20,650 nt of DNA from a virus. The stretch lies in IMG/VR virus record IMGVR_UViG_3300007540_000161, positions 1-20,650 of that record; one strand, given 5' to 3'. The notes under the pieces are model-generated. The model did not search any database, was not told the DNA's origin, and saw nothing but the letters and a program-made list of their open reading frames with translations. Position numbers and translations under genes: made by a program. Below, in pieces: positions 1-6,881 of this stretch. How positions within the stretch are numbered: position 1 is the first letter of the stretch; each line of letters opens with the position of its first letter.

Positions 1-101
1 ATGAACTAATGGCGAGTGTTCAGGAAATGGATGACATCATTAAAGGGCAAACACAGCCTACTCGTCAATTTGAGTTTCCAGAATCTGAAGGAGACGAATG
101 A
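1..101 (+). CDS. 3' end of a gene or a 30-aa mini-gene, unknown function
   Basis: A frame open from the left edge ends with TGA at 99-101. It contains an in-frame ATG at position 9, so it is either the tail of a longer upstream gene or a free-standing 30-residue peptide. The tail is acidic (ends PESEGDE). Its stop overlaps the next start in an ATGA arrangement, which suggests translational coupling with the membrane-anchored coiled-coil gene downstream. I recognise no family. The true start lies either at 9 or outside the window. Confidence 0.5.
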   Translation, partial: ELMASVQEMDDIIKGQTQPTRQFEFPESEGDE

Positions 102-580
102 TGGCAGAGTTCGAGTTTGCGGGTACAACATTTCGTGGTGGTAAGATGGCAGTTATATTGACTGCACTCTCTACACTGGGTGGTGGTGCATGGGGTGCTT
201 TTGAATTCTACTCTGACTATATGTCGATGAAAGAGATTATTCAGAACATTGACACCACAGAGATAGAGAATCGTAATAAACTGATTGAGCAAAAGATTGC
301 TGCTGCTCAAGCGTCTGTTGACGAAGCAATAGATTATTCTCGAAGCATTAAGAATGATTTGCGTGATGACTTCAACCGCATGGAAGCGAACGTTGATAGG
401 GTTGAAGACCAAAACAGAGAAATGGAAGACAAAGTAAAAAATATGATTGACAGAGCGAATGAACGCTTTGATAGTAAGAGAGAAAGTTTACAAACTGACA
501 CTGAACTGAAGATCAATGCTCTCGATGATCGCCTTAGTAAGAGAATACAGAATGTGCTTGATAATCCTCTAACAGATTAG
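98..580 (+). CDS. Membrane-anchored coiled-coil protein, hypothetical
   Basis: The product is about 160 aa. Residues 17-37 form a small, Gly/Ala-rich hydrophobic stretch compatible with one transmembrane helix. The rest is highly charged, with long Glu/Lys/Arg/Asp-rich segments and a heptad-like pattern (roughly 45-150) that should form a coiled coil. Two consecutive ATG codons (98 and 101) are available. AAGGAG at 88-93 is 4 nt from the first and 7 nt from the second, so 101 is equally plausible. The architecture resembles a tethered rod and could belong to an envelope or virion protein. It is not recognisably a spanin, because a better spanin pair lies at 2756-3563. Function unknown. Confidence 0.75.
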   Translation: MMAEFEFAGTTFRGGKMAVILTALSTLGGGAWGAFEFYSDYMSMKEIIQNIDTTEIENRNKLIEQKIAAAQASVDEAIDYSRSIKNDLRDDFNRMEANVDRVEDQNREMEDKVKNMIDRANERFDSKRESLQTDTELKINALDDRLSKRIQNVLDNPLTD

Positions 581-589
581 GAGAACAAA

Positions 590-787
590 ATGCGGGTACA
601 TATTACATTTACAAACGGGACTTCATTGTTCGGGCACATGAATATTCGTACAGACCTCAATATAGGTTTGGGAGATGTGTTGAACGATGGAAGTAAATTT
701 ATAGAGTTCCAACGCCCGAGTGGGCAACCAGTGCAATTGAACAAGAACGCGATTGCATACATAGTAGAAGCAAGTGACGACTTATAG
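590..787 (+). CDS. Small hypothetical phage protein (65 aa)
   Basis: The start is an ATG preceded by GGAG at 580-583 (within TTAGGAGAAC), with 6 nt spacing. The 65-residue product has a beta-rich look: MRVHITFTNG, then a central loop, then QPVQLNKNAIAYIVEA at the C-terminus. That pattern is compatible with a small beta-barrel. There is no signal peptide, membrane helix or cysteine motif. It follows the coiled-coil gene by 9 nt and probably shares its transcript. I do not recognise a family, and the reverse-strand reading over the same bases has no ribosome-binding site. Confidence 0.7.
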   Translation: MRVHITFTNGTSLFGHMNIRTDLNIGLGDVLNDGSKFIEFQRPSGQPVQLNKNAIAYIVEASDDL

Positions 788-824
788 GTCTTATAGATAA
801 AGTAAACAAACAAGGAGATTTAAA

Positions 825-1436
825 ATGGATTTAGTAGTAGAATTAGTGACCACCTTTTGGCAATGGGCAATCCTTGCTGTGCTAGTATTGGTTGGTTTTG
901 TAATCAGTCATTTTGACGCCCAAGGCGAACTACGAGTAGGGTTTACTTACAAGAATATGCCTAAGATGTCACCGATGCCTATCGAGACCAAAGACAAAGG
1001 ATTCTTCAAAGGAGTCTGGATGTGGTTGATGGGTACACGACATTGGGAAATCGTAGAAGACTGGCATTATGAGTTAGATGGCACCAAGTTTGTTGTTCCT
1101 GCAGGATTTCAGTTTGATGGTGCATCAGTGCCTAAGTTTCTCGCAACGTTCTTATCACCCGTTGGTGTGTTGTTGATGGGCGGATTGGTACACGACTATG
1201 CTTACAAGTATGCGGGATTGAAAACAGCAGGAACTAAGAAAGAACAGAAGTTAGAATGGAACTTAGATCAAAAGATGGCAGACGAATTGTTTCGTGACAT
1301 CTGTATTGAAGTCAACGGTTTCAAAGTACTGAACTATCTCGCATATTGGTCGCTCCGTCTTGCTGGTTTCGTAGCGTGGAATGGTCATCGTGACCGCGAT
1401 CAATTTGATCTCAAAGGTAAGAGGATTGTACCATGA
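825..1436 (+). CDS. DUF1353 family protein with N-terminal membrane helix
   Basis: The 203-aa product has a hydrophobic N-terminal helix (about residues 8-28), followed by a cytoplasmic or periplasmic domain. The DUF1353 signature is visible: a PAGFQFDGAS segment (residues 92-101) and, about 22 residues later, HDYAYKYAG (123-131). In the family these conserved Asp and His-Asp residues recur in phage and prophage proteins of unknown role. A strong AAGGAG-type ribosome-binding site lies just upstream (812-817) with 7 nt spacing. The stop overlaps the next ATG. The extra N-terminal anchor makes it longer than minimal DUF1353 proteins. A link to lysis or the cell envelope is only inferred from the neighbouring membrane and spanin genes. 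Confidence 0.8.
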   Translation: MDLVVELVTTFWQWAILAVLVLVGFVISHFDAQGELRVGFTYKNMPKMSPMPIETKDKGFFKGVWMWLMGTRHWEIVEDWHYELDGTKFVVPAGFQFDGASVPKFLATFLSPVGVLLMGGLVHDYAYKYAGLKTAGTKKEQKLEWNLDQKMADELFRDICIEVNGFKVLNYLAYWSLRLAGFVAWNGHRDRDQFDLKGKRIVP

Positions 1437-1609
1437 TTGAAGTAGCAAAAGTATATGCAAAGAAGTTGTGGAGTGAACGCTCCACGTGGGACGGTGTAGT
1501 TATCACAGGTGTATGTGGTGCTATCGTGCTGTTTGGTGGCATTGTTAAACTAGCGGCATGGGCAGGTCTTGCTTACGGTTTATGGACATTGTTTAAAACT
1601 GAGAAATAA
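1433..1609 (+). CDS. Small membrane protein (58 aa)
   Basis: The ATG overlaps the stop of the DUF1353 gene (ATGA). The product starts MIEVAKVYAKKLWSERSTWD and then has an uninterrupted Gly/Ala/Val/Leu-rich region (residues 21-54) long enough for two short transmembrane helices, ending in a charged FKTEK tail. The size, positive N-terminus and hydrophobic hairpin would suit a small holin, and lysis-type genes lie nearby. However, no family similarity is recognised, so this is only a hypothesis. A 6-bp hairpin (GTGGAG/CTCCAC, 1468-1485) lies inside the coding sequence. Confidence 0.7.
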   Translation: MIEVAKVYAKKLWSERSTWDGVVITGVCGAIVLFGGIVKLAAWAGLAYGLWTLFKTEK

Positions 1610-1639
1610 ATACGTTTATATTTGGTATGAGGTTGTGGA

Positions 1640-2008
1640 ATGAAATTATTTCAACATTTAAACGAAGACGTTTTTACTTTGTTTGCAGCAAGGCACTATT
1701 ATAACCCAACTTGTATTGATGCTGAAGAGTTTCACGAAGACCTTAAAAAGTTTAAGTATGTGAAAAGATTGGTTAATCGATATGTTTCGGGAGGAAGTTT
1801 GGCAGAGAGGTTGATACTAAACCACCTTGTTGTCATCTTTAACGTATTTGGACCAGACGCTGGTCTTAAGATGCTAGAGTTTAGATTAGAAGAACACCAT
1901 TGGCCTGTAATAAAACCATTTCTTATTTTTCTTAAAATAGTTGCGAATGATAAATATACTGGTATAGAGATGGACCAAAAAGTAATAGAACTTTTAAGGA
2001 AGATATAA
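1640..2008 (+). CDS. Conserved T4-like marine phage protein (122 aa)
   Basis: The product is a 122-aa mostly helical protein starting MKLFQHLNEDVFTLFAARHY. GAGG at 1629-1632 gives a ribosome-binding site 7 nt before ATG. It resembles a small conserved protein found in marine T4-like myoviruses (I believe the DUF7207 type), whose role is not known. The N-terminus fits a loose M-K-x-F-x-x-x-x-E pattern like the T4 capsid-targeting sequence, and residues 7-9 (LNE) fit the (L/I)xE site cut by T4 gp21 protease. The stop overlaps the next start by one base, so it is probably co-translated with the gene at 2008. Confidence 0.75.
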   Translation: MKLFQHLNEDVFTLFAARHYYNPTCIDAEEFHEDLKKFKYVKRLVNRYVSGGSLAERLILNHLVVIFNVFGPDAGLKMLEFRLEEHHWPVIKPFLIFLKIVANDKYTGIEMDQKVIELLRKI

Positions 2009-2595
2009 TGGGAATACTCTCAAGAGCAGGAGACCTGGTTTACACTTTCCGGTTTTTAAAACTGCTTGTGACAAAGTTTGAAGATACTGATGCATATAAG
2101 TTGGGTATCATCGACGTTAACGGTAAAAGAATAAAGACCAAGAATATTGAATCTTCTGATGAAAAATCAGCATTCACTACTTTTCATAGACTAGTGTTCA
2201 ACATCAAGAAATTACTTGCCAAGGTTCCTGGAGGTGGTTCTAAACTCGCGTCTTATGTCTCTGCTTTGTTTCTTCTTAAAGAACATTTTGGTGTTACCGA
2301 AAATAATTTAGAAAAAATTCTCAAAGAGTCCGGCGTTGATATGCTAGATTTGTTACAAGAGCAATCTGAGTGGTTTGTAATGCAAGACCAAATGATCGCG
2401 CCTGGCATCTATAGGGTCAAAAACGAAAAACTTCTCTCAGATTCTCTTGACGAGAGAGTCGCAGCAAAAGATAAGTTTCGTGTGTCCGAGAACAGTTACC
2501 CGATAGACGAACTTTTTGGAATAAATGTGTATGAGGGTCAGCATTTAAATACTGGAAAAACAATCCACTTTACATTGGGGGAGATTTACAAATGA
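2008..2595 (+). CDS. Conserved T4-like marine phage protein (195 aa), probably structural or assembly
   Basis: The product is 195 aa, starting MGILSRAGDLVYTFRFLKLL. It has an amphipathic N-terminal segment, a central KSAFTTFHRLVFNIKKLL helix and a C-terminal half with beta character. The pattern resembles a protein repeatedly found in marine T4-like phages, usually labelled hypothetical or structural. I recall the type but cannot name a verified function. It is sandwiched between two short genes by 1-4 nt overlaps, so the three form a translationally coupled unit. No enzymatic motif, signal peptide or convincing transmembrane helix is visible. Confidence 0.75.
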   Translation: MGILSRAGDLVYTFRFLKLLVTKFEDTDAYKLGIIDVNGKRIKTKNIESSDEKSAFTTFHRLVFNIKKLLAKVPGGGSKLASYVSALFLLKEHFGVTENNLEKILKESGVDMLDLLQEQSEWFVMQDQMIAPGIYRVKNEKLLSDSLDERVAAKDKFRVSENSYPIDELFGINVYEGQHLNTGKTIHFTLGEIYK

Positions 2596-2756
2596 AAACT
2601 TTTAAACAGATGTTTGATGAAGAAATGACAACAGCAGCTGACGCTGGTATTCCTCAAGACACTAAGGACATGGGACCCAAGAAAAAGAAAAAATATGCGG
2701 TCTTAACTCGCGGATATATAGAAGTGAACGGAAAAAGAAAAAAACTGGTGAAATAA
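2592..2756 (+). CDS. Small basic protein with capsid-targeting-like N-terminus (54 aa)
   Basis: The ATG overlaps the previous stop (ATGA) and the TAA overlaps the next ATG by one base. The 54-residue product begins MKTFKQMFDEEM, close in spacing to the capsid-targeting sequence of T4 internal proteins (MKTYQEF...E). It continues into a lysine-rich block and ends GYIEVNGKRKKLVK. The basic body would suit a DNA-associated internal head protein, but this is inference from the N-terminus and charge. A gp21-type (L/I)xE site is not perfect here (the residues are FDE). It could instead be an unrelated conserved mini-protein. Confidence 0.7.
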   Translation: MKTFKQMFDEEMTTAADAGIPQDTKDMGPKKKKKYAVLTRGYIEVNGKRKKLVK

Positions 2757-3265
2757 TGTTTAAAATATATTTGCTGGTCGCTTTAATTGGTGCTATCGCA
2801 GGAGGTTACGCTTATCATCAAGTTACTGTTTCTAAGTTCGAAGCAGGTATTGCCAAACTAGAAGCAAACAATCGCACTCTCAAAGAGAATCAGGTGCAGT
2901 TGGATATTGCCATCAACACTGCCGAAGCATCACTCAAAGCGGCAGAAGAAAACGCTAAGAAATCAGAAGCAGCAATGAGTGCCCTTACTTCTCGCAACCA
3001 AGAGTTGAATAAAGAGAAGCAAACCTACTTGAAGATCTTCAAGGACCACAACCTCACCCGACTTGCAAGAGCAAGACCAGGCATGATTGAGAAACGAATA
3101 AATAATGGAACACAGAAAGTGTTTGAGGCATTAGAAAATGATACAAAAGAACTTATGGATATTGATGATACCGATGCTGGCGAGTTGCCAGATGCTCCCA
3201 AGACTGGAGTGGGGTCCGAAACCGATAGTGGTTCAACCGGAACCACAGATAGTAACGGTAACTGA
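2756..3265 (+). CDS. Inner-membrane spanin (Rz-like)
   Basis: The product is 169 aa. Residues 3-20 form an N-terminal signal-anchor helix. A long alanine/glutamate/lysine-rich coiled coil (about 27-95) follows, then a conserved ARARPGMIEKRINNGTQKVF segment and a disordered Ser/Thr/Gly/Asp-rich tail. A type II membrane protein with a periplasmic coiled coil is the expected shape of an i-spanin, which fuses inner and outer membranes at the end of Gram-negative lysis. The call is strengthened because an Rz1-like lipoprotein starts inside this gene in another frame, the classical overlapping Rz/Rz1 layout. A Myc-like or tail-fibre chaperone role is not suggested by anything seen. Confidence 0.75.
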   Translation: MFKIYLLVALIGAIAGGYAYHQVTVSKFEAGIAKLEANNRTLKENQVQLDIAINTAEASLKAAEENAKKSEAAMSALTSRNQELNKEKQTYLKIFKDHNLTRLARARPGMIEKRINNGTQKVFEALENDTKELMDIDDTDAGELPDAPKTGVGSETDSGSTGTTDSNGN

Positions 3266-3563
3266 GAAAGTTCCTTTACGGATCTACCAACCACCTCTTC
3301 CGCAAGAGATTGATTTACTCAACGTAAACTTCTTTGTCATCACCGAAGAGAACCTCGAAGATAAATTCAAAGAGATTGAGAAGCTTCTCGATGGGCAATT
3401 CGTTGTCTTTGCTCTCACTCCTGATGGATATGAGAAGATGGCAGAGAACTTCCAAGAAGTTCGACGTTACGTGAGACAACAGAAAGAGTTGATCATTTAC
3501 TACCGTGAAGCAACCACCGAGAGTGAAGGAACCACCGCAAAAGAATGGCAGGAAAATAACTAA
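3138..3563 (+). CDS. Outer-membrane lipoprotein spanin (Rz1-like)
   Basis: The 141-aa product starts inside the inner-spanin gene in a different frame and overlaps it by 128 nt. A short signal sequence ends in a lipobox, L14-A15-S16-C17, so Cys17 should be lipidated. Gln at +2 is compatible with outer-membrane sorting. A proline/valine-rich linker follows (KPIVVQPEPQIV...), then a helical C-terminal domain ending in VRRYVRQQKELIIYYRE. GAGG at 3125-3128 is a plausible ribosome-binding site. At 141 aa it is longer than lambda Rz1, as some o-spanins are. Its role would be to bind the i-spanin across the periplasm and disrupt the outer membrane. Confidence 0.78.
   Translation: MIQKNLWILMIPMLASCQMLPRLEWGPKPIVVQPEPQIVTVTEKVPLRIYQPPLPQEIDLLNVNFFVITEENLEDKFKEIEKLLDGQFVVFALTPDGYEKMAENFQEVRRYVRQQKELIIYYREATTESEGTTAKEWQENN
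3228..3246 (+). other. 7-bp hairpin inside spanin overlap
   Basis: GTGGTTC (3228-3234) and GAACCAC (3240-3246) are perfect inverted repeats with a 5-nt loop, lying about 17 nt before the inner-spanin stop codon. No U-run follows, so it is not a terminator. It could affect translation where the two spanin frames overlap, or it could be a by-product of the repetitive Ser/Thr/Gly codons there. Confidence 0.4.
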
Positions 3564-3571
3564 AACACCTC

Positions 3572-3600
3572 TTGCTTAATCTCAAAATATAATATATAAT
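3572..3600 (+). promoter_or_regulatory. Sigma70-like promoter upstream of nrdJ
   Basis: TTGCTT at 3572-3577 and TATAAT at 3595-3600 are separated by 17 bp, followed by ATG of nrdJ at 3649. A second overlapping TATAAT sits at 3588-3593. The element lies in the 85-bp gap after the spanin gene, which otherwise holds only the TGGAG ribosome-binding site (3636-3640). Confidence 0.7.
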
Positions 3601-3648
3601 AGTTCCACTATAAAAAATTAAACCATATCAGTCAATGGAGTCTTCCGT

Positions 3649-5568
3649 ATGCCCAGTAATTATTTGCCAACCAGTTACCAAGAATTTATCCACCTGTCAC
3701 GTTACTCAAGGTGGTTACCAGAAGAAGGGAGGCGAGAAACGTGGGAAGAAACAATCGGGCGTTACTTTGATTTCTTTACCGAACATCTCTGGGATACGTG
3801 TGAATACAAACTACCTGCTAAACTCCGCAACGAACTAGAAGAAGCAGTACTGACTCAGAAGGTCATGCCATCTATGCGTTGTCTGATGACTGCGGGTGAA
3901 GCACTCAAGCGCGAGAACATTGCTGGTTATAACTGCTCATACATTGCAGTTGACAAACCTTCCTCGTTTGATGAAATCCTCTATGTACTGATGAACGGTA
4001 CTGGTGTTGGGTTCTCGGTAGAACGACAGCACATCTCACAGATGCCACGTGTAGCAGACGAGTTTCACGATACCGACACCACTATCGTTGTGGGTGACAG
4101 CAAACTCGGTTGGGCAAAGGCAATGAAGGAACTTGTGGGTCTGCTGTATGCTGGGCAAGTACCTGCGTGGGACATGAGCAAAGTTCGTGAGGCAGGTGCA
4201 CCGTTGAAGACCTTTGGTGGTCGTGCGTCTGGTCCTGCGCCATTGGTATCTCTGTTTGAATTCTGTGTTGAGACTTTCAAGGCTGCTGCTGGTCGCCGGT
4301 TGACCTCAGTAGAGTGTCACGATATTGTCTGTAAGATCGCAGAGATTGTCGTGGTTGGTGGTGTTCGTCGTTCTGCGTTGATTTCGCTGTCTAACCTGTC
4401 AGATGATCGTATGCGACACGCAAAGGCAGGGCAGTGGTGGAACGACTACGGGCACAGGGCACTCGCAAATAACTCTGCTGCATACACTGAGAAACCTGAT
4501 ATCGGTATTTTTATGGACGAGTGGAAAGCACTCTACGATTCCAAGTCGGGGGAACGTGGTATTTTCAATCGTGAGTCTGCTAATATGGCAGCAATCAAGT
4601 CTGGTCGAAGGGAGGTGGGTGACCACGAGTTTGGCACCAACCCTTGTTCTGAGATCATTCTTCGCTCTCGTGAATTCTGCAATCTCTCTGAGGTTGTGGT
4701 TCGTGCGGGTGATAACCGCGAGTCGCTACTTGAGAAAGTCCGTCTCGCAACTATTCTAGGAACGTTCCAGTCTTCACTAGTGAACTTCAAGTATATCTCA
4801 AAGACTTGGAGCAAGAACTGTGAAGAGGAACGTTTGCTTGGTGTGTCTATGACAGGGATTATGGACAACAAATACACCAATGGTAAACTGGGCAACCTTC
4901 CTTCGCTTCTAGAGGAGCTCAGAGAAGAGGCAGTGAAGGTTAATGCTGAGTTATCTAAGAAATTGGGAATCAATCAGTCTGTAGCGATTACCTGCGTTAA
5001 ACCCTCTGGCACCGTTTCACAACTAGTCGACGCTGCTTCTGGTATTCATGCAAGGCATAATCCTTACTATATTCGCACAGTGCGTGGTGACAAGAAAGAT
5101 CCTCTGACCCAGTTTATGATTGACAAAGGGTTTCCTGTTGAAGACGATGCTATGAATCCATCACACACGGTGGTGTTCTCATTCCCCGTCAAAGTAGACA
5201 AGGGTGCTGTGTTCCGCACTGATATGACTGCTATTGAACAGTTAGAAATGTGGTTAGTTTATCAGAAACATTGGTGTGAACACAAACCATCCGTTACTAT
5301 CTCTGTCAAAGAACATGAGTGGATGGATGTAGGTGCGTGGACATATGCCAACTTTGACTACATGAGTGGTGTATCATTCTTACCATTTAGTGACCACACC
5401 TACAAGCAAGCGCCTTATCAAGACACCGATGAAGCAGGATACAAAGAGTTGCTAAAGATTATGCCAAAGGATGTTAATTGGTCAGATCTAAGCGAATACG
5501 AATTGAGCGATACCACAGTGGGTAGTCAAGAGTTGGCTTGTGCTGCTGGGAATTGCGAGATAGTATGA
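3649..5568 (+). CDS. nrdJ: Adenosylcobalamin-dependent ribonucleotide reductase (class II)
   Basis: The 639-aa product reduces ribonucleotides to deoxyribonucleotides using B12-generated thiyl chemistry, supplying dNTPs for phage replication. The visible core motifs are C96 (AGYNCSY), the NPCSEI active-site loop with C333 and E335, C344 in FCNLSE, a KPSGTVS phosphate-binding loop (451-457), and a C-terminal CAAGNC pair (C631 and C636). The 11-residue spacing of C333 to C344 matches C408/C419 of the Lactobacillus monomeric class II enzyme, and C96 fits its C119. At 639 aa it is somewhat shorter than that 739-aa enzyme. It has its own promoter, and its stop overlaps the zinc-ribbon gene. Base composition looks richer in G+C than the glycan genes. 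T4 itself uses class I NrdAB instead. Confidence 0.95.
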   Translation: MPSNYLPTSYQEFIHLSRYSRWLPEEGRRETWEETIGRYFDFFTEHLWDTCEYKLPAKLRNELEEAVLTQKVMPSMRCLMTAGEALKRENIAGYNCSYIAVDKPSSFDEILYVLMNGTGVGFSVERQHISQMPRVADEFHDTDTTIVVGDSKLGWAKAMKELVGLLYAGQVPAWDMSKVREAGAPLKTFGGRASGPAPLVSLFEFCVETFKAAAGRRLTSVECHDIVCKIAEIVVVGGVRRSALISLSNLSDDRMRHAKAGQWWNDYGHRALANNSAAYTEKPDIGIFMDEWKALYDSKSGERGIFNRESANMAAIKSGRREVGDHEFGTNPCSEIILRSREFCNLSEVVVRAGDNRESLLEKVRLATILGTFQSSLVNFKYISKTWSKNCEEERLLGVSMTGIMDNKYTNGKLGNLPSLLEELREEAVKVNAELSKKLGINQSVAITCVKPSGTVSQLVDAASGIHARHNPYYIRTVRGDKKDPLTQFMIDKGFPVEDDAMNPSHTVVFSFPVKVDKGAVFRTDMTAIEQLEMWLVYQKHWCEHKPSVTISVKEHEWMDVGAWTYANFDYMSGVSFLPFSDHTYKQAPYQDTDEAGYKELLKIMPKDVNWSDLSEYELSDTTVGSQELACAAGNCEIV

Positions 5569-5714
5569 TGAGCGATCCTTATCCCTATATTTTTGAATGC
5601 CCTTCTTGCGATTGCAATATTTCTCTGACAGTATATGATTGTGATGAACTTCCCATATTCTGCCCTATGTGCGGAGATGATATGAATGGCGAGTGGGATG
5701 AAAAAGAGGATTAG
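5565..5714 (+). CDS. Zinc-ribbon mini-protein (49 aa)
   Basis: The ATG at 5565 overlaps the nrdJ stop, and a second ATG follows immediately. The 49-aa product has two CxxC knuckles, CPSC (12-15) and CPMC (33-36), separated by 17 residues, which is a compact zinc ribbon. An acidic tail ends EWDEKED. The direct overlap with nrdJ suggests co-expression. A role as a redox partner or regulator is speculation; a small transcription-factor-like zinc ribbon is equally possible. Similar acidic zinc-ribbon mini-proteins are common in phages. Confidence 0.75.
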   Translation: MMSDPYPYIFECPSCDCNISLTVYDCDELPIFCPMCGDDMNGEWDEKED

Positions 5715-5734
5715 CATCTCTTATAAGTAATACT

Positions 5735-6145
5735 ATGACGTGGTTACTTGACAATAAACCTTTCGAACCCAACGCAGATGATTTAGAATCTCTCGTTGGG
5801 TTTGTTTATTGTATCCATGAAAAAGAAACTGATATGAAATATATCGGCAAGAAACTGTTCTGGCGAAGTAAAATCTTACCTGTTACAAAAACCCGTTTGC
5901 GGCGTAAAAAGACCCGAGTAGAGAGCGATTGGATGTCCTATTACGGTTCTAGCATTCTGTTGAAAGAACAGGTGGAGAAGAACGGAGCGAACGCCTACGA
6001 GCGAAATATCCTTAGGCTCTGTACAACCAAAGGGCAATGCTCTTATTATGAGGCGAAGTATCAGTTCGAGCACGACGTTCTTCTTAGAGATGATTATTAT
6101 AATGAATTTATTGGGTGTAAAATTCACAGCAAACATTTAACTTGA
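5735..6145 (+). CDS. SegE-like GIY-YIG endonuclease
   Basis: The product is 136 aa. The N-terminal GFVYCIHEKETDMKYIGKK segment (22-40) fits a GIY-YIG nuclease core, in which the first block is FVY and the second YIG. An arginine/lysine-rich segment follows, and a downstream YYEAKYQ supplies the conserved glutamate expected of the active site. This matches the SegE-type free-standing nucleases of T4-like phages, which cut related phage DNA and spread by conversion. It lies between the nrdJ unit and a new promoter, a typical intergenic position for such elements. No intron is evident around it. The family call rests on motif reading. Confidence 0.72.
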   Translation: MTWLLDNKPFEPNADDLESLVGFVYCIHEKETDMKYIGKKLFWRSKILPVTKTRLRRKKTRVESDWMSYYGSSILLKEQVEKNGANAYERNILRLCTTKGQCSYYEAKYQFEHDVLLRDDYYNEFIGCKIHSKHLT

Positions 6146-6170
6146 CATTTATAAGAAATAAACGTATAAT
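6142..6170 (+). promoter_or_regulatory. Perfect-consensus sigma70 promoter
   Basis: TTGACA (6142-6147) and TATAAT (6165-6170) are exact consensus hexamers with the optimal 17-bp spacer. The -35 overlaps the final codons of the SegE-like gene. A second TATAAT-like A/T tract occurs at 6212-6217. The downstream leader to ATG at 6235 is about 58 nt. It should drive the DUF6433 gene and the small basic gene, ending at the terminator at 6882-6904. Confidence 0.85.
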
Positions 6171-6234
6171 AAAGCTTCTAGCGTTAGGGAATGTAGTATA
6201 TGCGATTTATATATAATATATGAGGTAAATTAAT

Positions 6235-6666
6235 ATGGCATCAAACAAACGATTAGAAGTATTCGAAGTATTGGAAGATTTTGACAAAGTAAAATCTAGA
6301 AAAGAAAAGATTGCTATTTTGAAGAAACACGAATCATGGCCCTTAAAGGATCTACTTAGGGGTATCTTTGACGACAAAATTCAGTGGAACCTACCAGCTG
6401 GGCAACCGCCATACACACCTTGTAACGTAGGTTCTCCACCATCCACCTTCCTTAAAATGAATGTTAATCTCAAATATTTTGTTAAGGGAGTTCGCGACTC
6501 AGAGAATATGACAGTGATCAGGCGTGAAAAGAAATTTATCGATATGCTTGAATCTGTACATCCGGCGGACGCTAAATTATTGGTGTCTATGATCAACAAA
6601 CAAAACCCCGTGAAAGGATTAACCAAAAAATTAATACAGGAGGCATACCCAGACTTAATCCCATAA
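6235..6666 (+). CDS. DUF6433 family phage protein
   Basis: The product is 143 aa. It has a helical N-terminus (RLEVFEVLEDFDKVKSRKEK), a central segment with LPAGQPPYTPC (about residues 53-63) and a helical C-terminus rich in lysine. The arrangement resembles the DUF6433 family of T4-like marine phages, whose function is unknown. The central P-A-G-x-P-P-Y motif is the feature I use for the call. It is the first gene after the consensus promoter. GAGG at 6222-6225 supplies a ribosome-binding site. Confidence 0.7.
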   Translation: MASNKRLEVFEVLEDFDKVKSRKEKIAILKKHESWPLKDLLRGIFDDKIQWNLPAGQPPYTPCNVGSPPSTFLKMNVNLKYFVKGVRDSENMTVIRREKKFIDMLESVHPADAKLLVSMINKQNPVKGLTKKLIQEAYPDLIP

Positions 6667-6708
6667 TGATTATGTGAATAACCAAATCGATAACAAGGAG
6701 ACTTGCCT

Positions 6709-6867
6709 ATGGTGGTAAACCAAATAGAACGTTTAAAGAAAGACTCTAGGGAACTTGGACATTATATTCACAAGTTAAATAAAAAAGGAAATGGAGATGC
6801 TGCCCATAAGATGCAGAAGAAACAAGCATTCTTAGACGCAGCCATACAACAAGTCACAAGGGGGTGA
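6709..6867 (+). CDS. Small basic helical protein (52 aa)
   Basis: ATG at 6709 is preceded by a strong AAGGAG (6695-6700) with 8 nt spacing. The 52-residue product (starting MVVNQIERLKKDSRELGHYI) is rich in Lys, Gln and His and should be largely helical. There is no known motif. It ends 14 nt before a strong terminator and is therefore the last gene of the unit started at 6142. Size and charge would suit a nucleic-acid-binding or host-interaction protein, but this is not shown. Confidence 0.7.
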   Translation: MVVNQIERLKKDSRELGHYIHKLNKKGNGDAAHKMQKKQAFLDAAIQQVTRG

Positions 6868-6881
6868 TCCTCATCTAACGG

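Noticed and set aside
3446-3462. GAACTTC-CAA-GAAGTTC hairpin in the outer-spanin gene
   Set aside because: A 3-nt loop and no downstream T-run; encoded within conserved helix codons, so it is probably incidental.
4403-4973. Long open frames on both strands within nrdJ
   Set aside because: They overlap a full, conserved reductase gene and have no ribosome-binding site or recognisable protein sequence; they are frame shadows.
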